Program-made: the position numbers and the translations under genes
Notes under the pieces: model-generated
What the model saw: the letters and a program-made list of their open reading frames with translations, nothing else
Database searches by the model: none
Told to the model about the DNA's origin: nothing
Shown here: positions 1 to 5,416 of the stretch, piece after piece
How the letters are laid out: the number at the start of each line of letters is the position of its first letter
How positions within the stretch are numbered: position 1 is the first letter of the stretch
NCBI GenBank assembly: GCA_002011835.1
Contig: MTPE01000070.1
Coordinates: 1,787 to 7,843 of the forward strand
Reading direction: 5' to 3'
From: Desulfarculaceae bacterium JdFR-95
Lineage (GTDB): Bacteria > Desulfobacterota > Desulfarculia > Desulfarculales > Desulfarculaceae
Length of the DNA: 6,057 nucleotides

Positions 1-1004
1 TCGGGGTCTCCTCCGGCACCGACGCGCTGCTGTTGTCCCTCATGGCCCTGGGCATCGGCCCCGGCCAGGGGGTGGTGACCACTCCTTTCACCTTCTTCGC
101 CACCGTGGGCTCCATCGCCCGCCTGGGCGCGCGACCCCTGTTCGTGGACATCGACCCCGACACCTACAACCTGGACCCCGCCGCCCTGGAGGCCCTCCTG
201 GCCCGGGACGACCTGCCCGCCCCGCCCAAGGCCATCATCCCCGTGCACCTGTTCGGCCAGCCCGCGGACATGGACCCCATCCTGGAGCTGGCCCGGCGCC
301 ACGACCTGATGGTGGTGGAGGACGCAGCCCAGGCCATCGGCGCGGTCTATCCCAGCGCACAGGGTCTGCGCAAGGTGGGTTCCCTGGGCCGCACCGGCTG
401 CTTCTCCTTCTTCCCCTCCAAGAACCTGGGCGGTGCCGGCGACGGAGGGCTCATCACTACCGCCGACGACGCCCTGGCGGAGAAGATACGCAGCATGCGC
501 ACCCACGGCTCCCACCCCAAGGAGAAGTACCGCCACCTCTACCTGGGAGGCAACTTCCGCCTGGACGCCCTGCAGGCGGTGGTGATCCAGGCCAAGCTGC
601 CCCACCTGGAGGAGTGGTCCGCCGCCCGCCGGGCGGGCGCCGCCCACTACGACCGCCTCTTCGCGGACAGCGGCCTGGTGGGGCGGGGGCTGGTCTCCCT
701 GCCCTATCGCGCCTGGCCCCAGGTGGAGGCCGCCCACGTCTTCAACCAGTACGTGATCCGGGTGCAGGACCGGGCTGGGCTCATGGACCACCTGCGCGCC
801 CAGGGCATCGGCCACGCGGTGTACTACCCCACCCCCTTGCACCTGGCCGAGTGCTTCGCCCACCTGGGCTATCGCCCCGGCGACTTCCCCCACGCGGAGA
901 AGGCCGCGGCCGAAGTGCTGGCCATACCAGTCTACCCCGAACTCAGCCCCGCCCAGCGCGAGCGGGTGGTGGAGGTGATCGCCGACTACTACCACCAGGC
1001 CTGA
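1..1004 (+). CDS. DegT/DnrJ/EryC1/StrS-family PLP sugar aminotransferase (5' end outside window)
   Basis: This is a pyridoxal-phosphate aminotransferase of the type that puts an amino group on a keto sugar-nucleotide for O-antigen, capsule or glycan synthesis in the cytosol. The reading frame is already open at position 3 with the phosphate-binding motif SSGTDAL, so the TTG at 33 and ATG at 42 are internal codons. Roughly 50 N-terminal residues are missing from the window. Further family marks follow in order: VVEDAAQA with the Asp (codon 321-323) that contacts the pyridine nitrogen, FSFFPSKNLG with the Schiff-base Lys at codon 420-422, then GDGG, THGS, and GGNFRLDALQA. About 333 residues are visible, and family members are usually 360-400 long. 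The frame is unbroken and ends in TGA at 1002-1004. The sugar substrate cannot be told from sequence alone. It is probably the last gene of an operon to the left, because recN beyond it points the other way. Confidence 0.93.
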   Translation, partial: GVSSGTDALLLSLMALGIGPGQGVVTTPFTFFATVGSIARLGARPLFVDIDPDTYNLDPAALEALLARDDLPAPPKAIIPVHLFGQPADMDPILELARRHDLMVVEDAAQAIGAVYPSAQGLRKVGSLGRTGCFSFFPSKNLGGAGDGGLITTADDALAEKIRSMRTHGSHPKEKYRHLYLGGNFRLDALQAVVIQAKLPHLEEWSAARRAGAAHYDRLFADSGLVGRGLVSLPYRAWPQVEAAHVFNQYVIRVQDRAGLMDHLRAQGIGHAVYYPTPLHLAECFAHLGYRPGDFPHAEKAAAEVLAIPVYPELSPAQRERVVEVIADYYHQA

Positions 1005-1260
1005 ACTCCGGGCGCTCCGCCCCGTGATCGCCTGAAGCTCCTGTGCGCCCCGTCGTGGGCCTACCCCTGGCCTGAGCCCTGACCCTGGCCTGCACGCCTC
1101 TTCCCACCCTGACCCTGCACTCGGTGGTTTCTTGCCCCGCCGTGCCTCCACCCAGGTCTGATCTCCGGCCGCGCTCTCCTCGTCCCATTCCCGCCCGCCT
1201 CCCTCGCACTTCGGCAGCCATCGCCCCCTCTCGCCGCCGCACTCGGCCTTTGCCTCGGGT
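1005..1260. other. Gene-free, C-rich convergent intergenic region
   Basis: No credible gene is visible here. A frame on the minus strand (starting near 1242 and running into the aminotransferase gene) would give only a low-complexity Arg/Gly-rich peptide. The plus strand is strongly pyrimidine-rich: in 1141-1260 I count 61 C, 25 T, 26 G and 8 A. Short direct repeats lie at 1065-1074 and 1083-1092 (CCCTGGCCTG) and at 1077-1087 and 1107-1117 (CCCTGACCCTG). A 5-bp GC hairpin (GGGCG-CTC-CGCCC, 1010-1022) sits just after the aminotransferase stop but has no T run after it. Confidence 0.7.
1077..1117. repeat. Pair of 11-bp direct repeats (CCCTGACCCTG)
   Basis: Two exact copies of CCCTGACCCTG start at 1077 and 1107, a spacing of 30 bp. 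They interleave with two copies of CCCTGGCCTG at 1065 and 1083. The unit is itself a doubled CCCTG, so this is best read as a small degenerate CCCTG-rich patch within the C-rich intergenic gap. No function is evident. Confidence 0.5.
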
Positions 1261-2967
1261 CTAGTCCTTGGCCAGCTCCTGGGCTGCGGCCAGCAGGCGC
1301 CGGGCGTGCCGGCGGGCGGTGTCGCCCCCGCCGGGGCCGGCCAGCATGCGCTCCAGCTCGGCCAGTCGTCCTGCCTGGTCCAGAGGCTCCACCCGCGTGA
1401 GGGTGCGCCCTTCCCGGCTGTGCTTGCGTACCGAGTAGTGCCGCTGGGCGAAGGCCGCGATCTGGGGAAGGTGGGTGATCACGATGACCTGGGTGTGTGC
1501 GGCCAGGCGGGCCAGTCGGCGCCCCACCTGGCTGCCCGTGGCCCCGCCGATACCGGCGTCCACCTCGTCGAACACCTGGGTGGGGGCCCGGCGCCGGGAC
1601 GCCACCAGCCCCCGCAAGGCCAGCAGGATGCGTGACAGCTCCCCCCCCGAGGCGATGCGGCGCAAGGGGCGGAAGCCTTCGCCCGGGTTGGGGGCGATGT
1701 GGAACTCCACCCCCTCCAGGCCCCGGCCGCCCAGGGGGCCGGCGGGGGTGTCCAGGGCCGCGCCCGCCGGGGAGGTGAACTCCACCCGGAAGCGACAGGT
1801 GGCCAGCCCCAGCTCGGCCAGCTCGGCCTCCACCGCCCGGCACAGCTCCTCGGCGGCCTGGTGCCGGGCTCGGCTCAGCTCCCGGGCCAGGTCCACCGCC
1901 TGGGCCTGGGCCTGGGCCAGCTCGGCCTCCAGGGCCTCCAGCCGCTGATCGCCCGCCTCCAGCTCGGCCAGCTCCCGGCGCATCTCCTCCAGGGCCTCCA
2001 GGGCTGCGGGCACGTCGCCGCCGTACTTGCGCGTCAGCCGCTGGAGCTGATGCAGCCGGGCCTCCACCCAGTCGCGCCGCCCGGGGTCGAAGGAAATGCC
2101 TTCCAGATAGTCGCGCAACTCCCCGGCCAGGTCCTCGAGCTGATAGTAGAGCTCCTCCAGGCGTGCGGCCAGGGCCTCGCTGCCGGGGTCCAGGCGGGTC
2201 AGCTCGTTCAGCAGGCCCCGCACCCGACCCAGGGTCTCCAGGGCCGAGCCCTCCTCGGCCGCATACAGCCCCTCCAGGGCGCCCTGGGCCAGGGTGGCGA
2301 TCTGCTCCGCGTTGACCAGCCGGCGGCGCTCGGCCTTGAGGGCGGCCGCCTCCTCCGGGTCCAGCTCGGCGGCCTCCAGCTCGGCGATGGCCTGGCTCAG
2401 CCAGGCGCGGCGCTCCTCCCTCCGGGCCAGGCCCTCCTGCAGGCGCTCGCGCTCGGCCAGCAGCCCGCGCAGGCGGGCCACCGCCCGCTCCACCTCCTCC
2501 CGCCGGGAGGCCAGGCCGGCGAAGTCGTCCAAGAGCAGCAGGTGTCCGGCCGGGCTGAGCAGCTCCTGCTGGGCGTGCTGGCCGCACAGGGAGATGAGCC
2601 GCGGGCCCAGCTCGGCCAGCAGCCCCACCGTGGCCAAGGCACCGTTGACCCGCACCTGCCCCCGCCCCCCGCGCCCCACCACCCGCCGGATCACCAGCTC
2701 GTCCTCCACCGCGATACCCTCGTCCCGCAGGCGGCGGGCCACCGCGCCCTGGGGATCAACGGCGAACTGGGCCTCCACCACCGCGGCCTCGGCCCCGGCC
2801 CGCACCAGGTCGCTGCGCGCGCGCTGGCCGGTGAGCAGCTCCACCGCGGCCAGGATGATGGACTTGCCCGCTCCGGTCTCGCCGGTGAGTACGGTCAGTC
2901 CCGGCCCCGGCTCCAGCTCCAGGGACTCGATCAGGGCGAAGTCGCGTATGTGCAGGTAGGTGAGCAT
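1261..2967 (-). CDS. recN: DNA repair protein RecN
   Basis: RecN is a cytosolic SMC-like ATPase recruited to DNA double-strand breaks, where it promotes RecA-dependent recombinational repair. The 568-residue product matches the usual length (about 550-570). The N-terminal half-ATPase starts MLTYLHIRDFALIESLELE and has the Walker A motif GETGAGKS at residues 29-36 and the RecN-typical LCGQHAQQ around 127-134. A long Glu/Leu/Arg/Ala-rich coiled coil covers roughly 150-380. The C-terminal half has the ABC signature ASGGELSR (439-446), Walker B and D-loop TQVFDEVDAGIGG (463-475) and the switch His in VITHLPQ (496-502). The ATG at 2967 begins the conserved N-terminus, so the start is secure, although the upstream AGGCGGG is only a modest ribosome site. 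It stands alone on the minus strand, divergent from the YciO-like gene and convergent with the aminotransferase. No clear LexA box is seen, so SOS control is not demonstrated. Confidence 0.97.
   Translation of the reverse strand: MLTYLHIRDFALIESLELEPGPGLTVLTGETGAGKSIILAAVELLTGQRARSDLVRAGAEAAVVEAQFAVDPQGAVARRLRDEGIAVEDELVIRRVVGRGGRGQVRVNGALATVGLLAELGPRLISLCGQHAQQELLSPAGHLLLLDDFAGLASRREEVERAVARLRGLLAERERLQEGLARREERRAWLSQAIAELEAAELDPEEAAALKAERRRLVNAEQIATLAQGALEGLYAAEEGSALETLGRVRGLLNELTRLDPGSEALAARLEELYYQLEDLAGELRDYLEGISFDPGRRDWVEARLHQLQRLTRKYGGDVPAALEALEEMRRELAELEAGDQRLEALEAELAQAQAQAVDLARELSRARHQAAEELCRAVEAELAELGLATCRFRVEFTSPAGAALDTPAGPLGGRGLEGVEFHIAPNPGEGFRPLRRIASGGELSRILLALRGLVASRRRAPTQVFDEVDAGIGGATGSQVGRRLARLAAHTQVIVITHLPQIAAFAQRHYSVRKHSREGRTLTRVEPLDQAGRLAELERMLAGPGGGDTARRHARRLLAAAQELAKD
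1898..1918. repeat. Hexanucleotide repeat GCCTGG x3 inside recN
   Basis: Three exact GCCTGG units at 1898-1915 are followed by a partial unit. On the recN strand they encode an Ala-Gln alternation (AQAQAQA, residues about 351-357) in the coiled coil. A six-base unit keeps the frame, so copy-number slippage would lengthen or shorten the coil without breaking the gene. Confidence 0.6.
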
Positions 2968-2997
2968 GCCCGCCTGTTCTTCCGCGTCACACCGACG

Positions 2998-3026
2998 ATA
3001 TTGCCAGCAGCTCGGCCGGGGTGCAA
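2998..3026 (-). promoter_or_regulatory. Possible recN promoter
   Basis: Reading the minus strand, TTGCAC (3026-3021) is followed after 17 bp by CAATAT (3003-2998). Each box matches the sigma-70 consensus only in part (about 3 of 6). Spacing and position, with a predicted start about 24 bp before the recN ATG, make it a reasonable but weak candidate. Confidence 0.3.
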
Positions 3027-3059
3027 GGGCCAGCGCCGAGGCCGGCCTGGACAGCGGCC

Positions 3060-3088
3060 TTGACCGCGCGCCACGCCTGCCTTATGGT
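3060..3088 (+). promoter_or_regulatory. Sigma-70-type promoter for the yciO-like/thioesterase operon
   Basis: TTGACC at 3060-3065 and TATGGT at 3083-3088 are separated by exactly 17 bp. They match the consensus at five and four of six positions. Transcription would begin near 3095, giving a short leader of about 18 nt that holds the ribosome site. The surrounding sequence is very GC-rich, which makes the TTGAC box stand out. Confidence 0.6.
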
Positions 3089-3099
3089 GGGCGGGCAGG

Positions 3100-3106
3100 A
3101 GGAGGG
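3100..3106 (+). promoter_or_regulatory. Ribosome binding site of the yciO-like gene
   Basis: AGGAGGG lies 6-7 bp before the ATG at 3113, inside the run AGGAGGAGGG (3097-3106). This decides the start. The frame stays open upstream to 2960, but that extension would overlap the promoter and adds no family-like sequence. Confidence 0.85.
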
Positions 3107-3112
3107 CGCACC

Positions 3113-3721
3113 ATGATCCTGGAGATAAACCCCCAGCATCCTCAGCCGCGGCGCATCCGCCAGGTGGTGGAGGTGCTGCGCCAGGGCGGGGTGGTGGCCT
3201 ACCCCACCGACACGGTCTATGGCCTGGGCTGCGACATCATGAACAAGAAGGCCATCCGGCGGGTGCACCAGATCAAGCGCCAGCCCCTGGACAAACCCTT
3301 CTCCTTCATCTGTCCCGGCCTGGCCGAGCTGAGCCGCTACGCGCGGGTGACCAACTATGCCTACAAGACCCTGCGCCGCCTCCTGCCCGGACCCTACACC
3401 TTCATCCTGGAGGGCTCGCGCGAGGTGCCCAAGATGATGCTCACCCGGCGCAAGGAGGTGGGCATCCGCGTGCCCGACCACCCCGTGTGCCTGGCCATCG
3501 TCCACGAGCTGGGCCACCCCATCCTCTCCACCAGCGCCACCGACCCCGAAGGCCACTACTACCTGAGCGCGCGCGAGATCGCCGAGGAGCTGGGCCACCA
3601 GCTCGACCTGGTGGTGGACGGCGGCCCGGTGCCGGGCGAGCCCTCCAGCGTGGTCAGCCTGGTGGGCGACCAGCCCCAGGTGCTCCGCCAGGGCGCCGGG
3701 CCGGTGGACGAGTTTCTGTGA
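3113..3721 (+). CDS. yciO: YciO-type YrdC/Sua5-fold protein (threonylcarbamoyl-AMP synthase-like)
   Basis: This 202-residue protein has the YrdC/Sua5/TsaC fold. Its relatives make threonylcarbamoyl-AMP from threonine, bicarbonate and ATP for the t6A modification at position 37 of ANN-decoding tRNAs. The family core is clear: GGVVAYPTDTVYGLGC (residues 25-40), LPGPYTFIL (91-99), GIRVPDHP (127-134), LSTSA (138-142) and the GGP...SSVV segment (170-181). It looks most like the YciO branch: EVPKMML, the YTFILEG phrase and the PVDEFL ending resemble E. coli YciO as I recall it. The KxR...SxN tetrad of true TsaC/Sua5 enzymes is incomplete. The first motif reads K55-R56-Q57 and the second S141-A142-T143. 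It lacks the extra C-terminal domain of Sua5. Whether it serves t6A synthesis or another job is therefore open. The ATG at 3113 is fixed by a strong ribosome site. It is the first gene of a two-gene operon. Confidence 0.88.
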   Translation: MILEINPQHPQPRRIRQVVEVLRQGGVVAYPTDTVYGLGCDIMNKKAIRRVHQIKRQPLDKPFSFICPGLAELSRYARVTNYAYKTLRRLLPGPYTFILEGSREVPKMMLTRRKEVGIRVPDHPVCLAIVHELGHPILSTSATDPEGHYYLSAREIAEELGHQLDLVVDGGPVPGEPSSVVSLVGDQPQVLRQGAGPVDEFL

Positions 3722-3728
3722 GGGAGGT
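3721..3728 (+). promoter_or_regulatory. Ribosome binding site of the thioesterase gene, overlapping the upstream stop
   Basis: AGGGAGGT begins on the last base of the yciO-like TGA stop (3719-3721) and ends 5 bp before the GTG start at 3734. The tight arrangement supports the GTG start and translational coupling of the two genes. Confidence 0.8.
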
Positions 3729-3733
3729 GTCTC

Positions 3734-4198
3734 GTGCGTCGCATCAACCCCCAGTGGCTGCAGGCCGTGCGCAGCGGCGTCAACCCCTGCCCCTTCTTCC
3801 AGCTCCTGTCCCTGGAGCTCAAGGAGCTGGACTGGGGCCGCTCCACCCTGGAGATAGCCCTGGAGGAGAAACACCTGCAGCCCTTCGGCGTGGTGCACGG
3901 CGGGGTGCTGGCCGCCTTGCTGGATGCGGCCGGCTTCTGGGCCTGCTACAGCCAACTGGAGCCGGGCCTGGGCATGACCACGGTGGAGATGAAGATCAAC
4001 TATCTGGCCCCGGCCCGCGAGGGACGCCTGGTGGGCCGGGGACGCTCGCTCAAGCTGGGACGCACCCTGGGCCTGGCCGAGGCCCAGGTGTTCGACGACC
4101 AAGGGGAGATGTTGGCCCACGGCACCACCACGGTCATGGTGATGCCCCAGATGGAGATGGCCGGCCAGGACCGGCTGCCGGCCAAATTCTTGGACTGA
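3734..4198 (+). CDS. PaaI-type hotdog-fold thioesterase
   Basis: This predicted cytosolic acyl-CoA thioesterase of the PaaI/YbgC hotdog superfamily would hydrolyse an acyl- or aryl-CoA to the free acid and CoA. It has 154 residues, a normal single-domain length. The hallmark FGVVHGGVLAALLDAAG sits at residues 51-67. It includes HGG (55-57) at the start of the hot-dog helix and D64 in the place of the catalytic acidic residue. The next strands show TTVEMKINYLAPAREG (82-97), the usual phrase in this family, then GRSLKLGRTLGLAEAQVFDDQGEMLAHGT. The start is GTG at 3734, backed by a good ribosome site. It lies 12 bp after the yciO-like stop, so the two are almost certainly co-transcribed, though the pairing does not reveal the substrate. 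PaaI itself acts on hydroxyphenylacetyl-CoA, but no phenylacetate genes are seen here. Confidence 0.9.
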   Translation: MRRINPQWLQAVRSGVNPCPFFQLLSLELKELDWGRSTLEIALEEKHLQPFGVVHGGVLAALLDAAGFWACYSQLEPGLGMTTVEMKINYLAPAREGRLVGRGRSLKLGRTLGLAEAQVFDDQGEMLAHGTTTVMVMPQMEMAGQDRLPAKFLD

Positions 4199-4222
4199 GA
4201 CCGCGGGCAGGACCAGGCCTGC

Positions 4223-4255
4223 GGCGGCGATCCCCATCCCCGGTGTCACGCCGCC
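4223..4255. terminator. Weak stem-loop between convergent genes
   Basis: GGCGGCG (4223-4229) and CGCCGCC (4249-4255) form a perfect 7-bp GC stem with a 19-nt loop in the 120-bp gap between the thioesterase and lipoprotein genes. A second short stem (GCAGG 4207-4211, CCTGC 4218-4222) precedes it. Neither is followed by a T run; only TCCTT follows on the plus strand. It could be a two-way terminator for convergent transcripts, but the long loop and missing U tract make this doubtful. Confidence 0.25.
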
Positions 4256-4318
4256 TCCTTATCCCGCCCCGGGCGACGCCTCCTCGACGACGCTCCCGTA
4301 CAGCGGCCCCCAGCCCTC

Positions 4319-4861
4319 TCAGGAGCCGGCCTCTTCCAGCCGCTGCAGGATGCGCGCGGCCAGCTCCCGCGCTGCGGCCAGGTCGCGGCGGGGGTCGCCG
4401 CTGGCCACGGTGAGGTTCAGGTACACCCCGGACGCCAACAGGTGCAGCCCCGCCCCGGCCTTGAGCCCGGAGCCGCCCCAGAAGGCCTCCGCCCCCAGCC
4501 CTTCCACCGCTTGCGCCCGTTTGAGCAGCTTGCGCGTGTCGGCAAAGAGGCGGGCGGCGGAATAGCCCGCCTGGCGCAGCTCTGGGGCCAAATCCCGGTC
4601 GCACACCAGCGAGACCTGCACGAAGCGCAGTTCCCCCTCCTGCGCCGCGGGGTAGAGGCAGATGACCTGCCCCAGGGCGTTGCCCGTGACCCGGCGCTCG
4701 GCCGGGCCCACCTCCTGCCCCAGGGCCTGGGCCGCCTCGGCCCGGGTGACCAGACGGCAGGGGTCCAAGGCCGCCGCCTTGTCGGCCGGGGCCTCGGCCT
4801 CGCCGCAGGCCACCGTCAGCAGCAGCACCACCGCCACCCACCACGGCTTGCGCTTCCTCAT
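4319..4861 (-). CDS. Predicted lipoprotein of unknown function
   Basis: The product is a 180-residue exported protein, probably lipid-anchored. The N-terminus MRKRKPWW is basic, followed by the hydrophobic stretch VAVVLLLTVA and a candidate lipidation Cys at residue 19. The lipobox LTVAC has Thr at -3, where Leu or Val is usual, so lipidation is likely rather than certain. The mature part opens with a short Ala/Glu linker, then DPCRLVTRAEAAQALG (33-48). This resembles the start of DUF3558-like and similar small bacterial lipoproteins (PC-x-L(V/L)T-x-x-E-A-x-x-x-LG), and a Cys in VICLYP (68) follows. C35, C68 and C87 could form one disulfide. It ends in a charged helix. I chose the ATG at 4861, not the GTG at 4894, because GAGGGAGG (4870-4877) is spaced 8 bp from it and the signal peptide starts there. 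It diverges from arsR. No function can be assigned. Confidence 0.8.
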   Translation of the reverse strand: MRKRKPWWVAVVLLLTVACGEAEAPADKAAALDPCRLVTRAEAAQALGQEVGPAERRVTGNALGQVICLYPAAQEGELRFVQVSLVCDRDLAPELRQAGYSAARLFADTRKLLKRAQAVEGLGAEAFWGGSGLKAGAGLHLLASGVYLNLTVASGDPRRDLAAARELAARILQRLEEAGS

Positions 4862-4869
4862 GTCACCGG

Positions 4870-4877
4870 CCTCCCTC
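4870..4877 (-). promoter_or_regulatory. Ribosome binding site of the lipoprotein gene
   Basis: On the minus strand GAGGGAGG lies 8 bp before the ATG at 4861. It falls inside the coding part of the alternative GTG start at 4894, so it favours the shorter form. Confidence 0.75.
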
Positions 4878-4916
4878 GCCCGCCAGCATACCACAGGGCG
4901 CCCGCGGCGGCAGGTC

Positions 4917-4945
4917 TTGATCCTCCCCGGCGATACTTCTATAAT
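4917..4945 (+). promoter_or_regulatory. Sigma-70-type promoter of the ars operon
   Basis: TTGATC (4917-4922) and a perfect TATAAT (4940-4945) are separated by exactly 17 bp. Transcription would start near 4952, leaving a leader of about 23 nt before the arsR ATG. This short AT-richer patch is conspicuous in a very GC-rich neighbourhood. It is strong enough to need a repressor, which fits the adjacent arsR. Confidence 0.75.
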
Positions 4946-4961
4946 TCGCCATACATCGAAG
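4929..4961. promoter_or_regulatory. Candidate ArsR operator (two overlapping dyads)
   Basis: Two short inverted repeats overlap the -10 box. GGCGA (4929-4933) with TCGCC (4946-4950) is perfect, with a 12-bp gap. CTTCTAT (4936-4942) with ATCGAAG (4955-4961) matches at 6 of 7 positions, also with a 12-bp gap. ArsR dimers usually bind imperfect dyads at or near the -10/-35 of their own promoter, so either could be the operator. Arms this short also arise by chance, so the choice between them is not settled. Confidence 0.4.
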
Positions 4962-4974
4962 CAAGGTGGAGGCG

Positions 4975-5376
4975 ATGGAAGAGCTCTTGACCGTGGCCAA
5001 GGCCCTGTCCGACCCCAACCGCCTGCGCGCCCTCATGGCCCTGCAGACAGGAGAGCTGTGCCTGTGCCAGCTCATCGAGCTGCTGGGGCTGGCCCCCTCC
5101 ACGGTGTCGCGGCACATGAGCCTGCTGCGCCGGGCGGGGCTGGTGGAGTCGCGCAAGGAGGGACGCTGGCACTACTACCGCCTGGCCGGCCGCCGCGCCC
5201 CCCGTCTGGCGCGCCGCGCCCTGGCCTGGGCCCGCGAGGCCGCGGCCGACAGTCCCCAGGTGCGGCAGGACGCCCGCCGCCTGCGGCGCATCCTCCAGAC
5301 CCCGCGCGAGGAGTTCTGCCGCCGCTACCGCCCCGGCCGGCGCACTTCCGCCTGCGCCCGGCCCGCCCGCGGCTGA
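4975..5376 (+). CDS. arsR: ArsR-family arsenite-responsive repressor
   Basis: This is a small winged-helix repressor that releases its operator when it binds As(III) or Sb(III). It has 133 residues. The motif [13 protein letters not shown] (26-38) carries the metalloid-binding Cys pair C29 and C31. [22 protein letters not shown] (39-60) is the DNA-recognition helix and the lead-in to the wing, and [10 protein letters not shown] (61-70) is the wing. The third Cys of the classical ELCVCDLC motif is Ile34 here. Two more Cys lie in a basic C-terminal tail, C115 (REEFC) and C127, and C115 might supply a third ligand. I chose the ATG at 4975, with AAGGTGGAGG just upstream. A GTG at 4966 would add three residues but has a poor ribosome site. 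It is co-transcribed with the ACR3 gene 40 bp downstream and is probably autoregulated through the promoter just upstream. Confidence 0.93.
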   Translation: MEELLTVAKALSDPNRLRALMALQTGELCLCQLIELLGLAPSTVSRHMSLLRRAGLVESRKEGRWHYYRLAGRRAPRLARRALAWAREAAADSPQVRQDARRLRRILQTPREEFCRRYRPGRRTSACARPARG

Positions 5377-5405
5377 GCGGCCCCTGAGCGCCAAACCCGA
5401 AACGC

Positions 5406-5411
5406 AAGGAG
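5406..5411 (+). promoter_or_regulatory. Ribosome binding site of acr3
   Basis: AAGGAG lies 5 bp before the ATG at 5417 in the 40-bp arsR-acr3 gap. No promoter or terminator is visible in the gap, so the two genes are read as one operon. Confidence 0.8.
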
Positions 5412-5416
5412 AAGGC

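Noticed and set aside
943..1242. Possible 99-aa minus-strand gene in the gap after recN
   Set aside because: It is a low-complexity Arg/Gly product overlapping the aminotransferase C-terminus. The purine-rich strand alone explains the open frame.
1061..2587. Long minus-strand frame (508 aa) overlapping recN in another frame, and a 454-aa plus-strand frame at 1699-3063
   Set aside because: Both are Pro/Gly/Arg/Ala- or Gln/Leu/Gly-rich low-complexity shadows of the recN codon bias. Neither shows motifs or a convincing start.
2992..3007. LexA-like box upstream of recN (CTG-N10-CGG on the minus strand)
   Set aside because: One half-site is off from the E. coli CTG-N10-CAG pattern, and LexA motifs differ widely outside gammaproteobacteria. 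This is not enough to call SOS control.
2960..3112. N-terminal extension of the yciO-like protein from an upstream start at 2960
   Set aside because: It would cover the promoter and ribosome site and overlap the recN start, and it adds 51 residues with no family similarity. The ATG at 3113 has an excellent AGGAGG.
4201..4224. CCGC...GCGG with inner AGG/CCT pairing as an intrinsic terminator after the thioesterase
   Set aside because: It needs a 4-nt bulge and has no T run, so it is not credible by itself.
2987..4249. 420-aa minus-strand frame antisense to the yciO-like and thioesterase genes
   Set aside because: Its composition is dominated by His, Gln, Gly, Ala and Leu, as expected from the reverse of GC-biased codons. 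It spans two well-supported genes and their junction, and no family features are seen.
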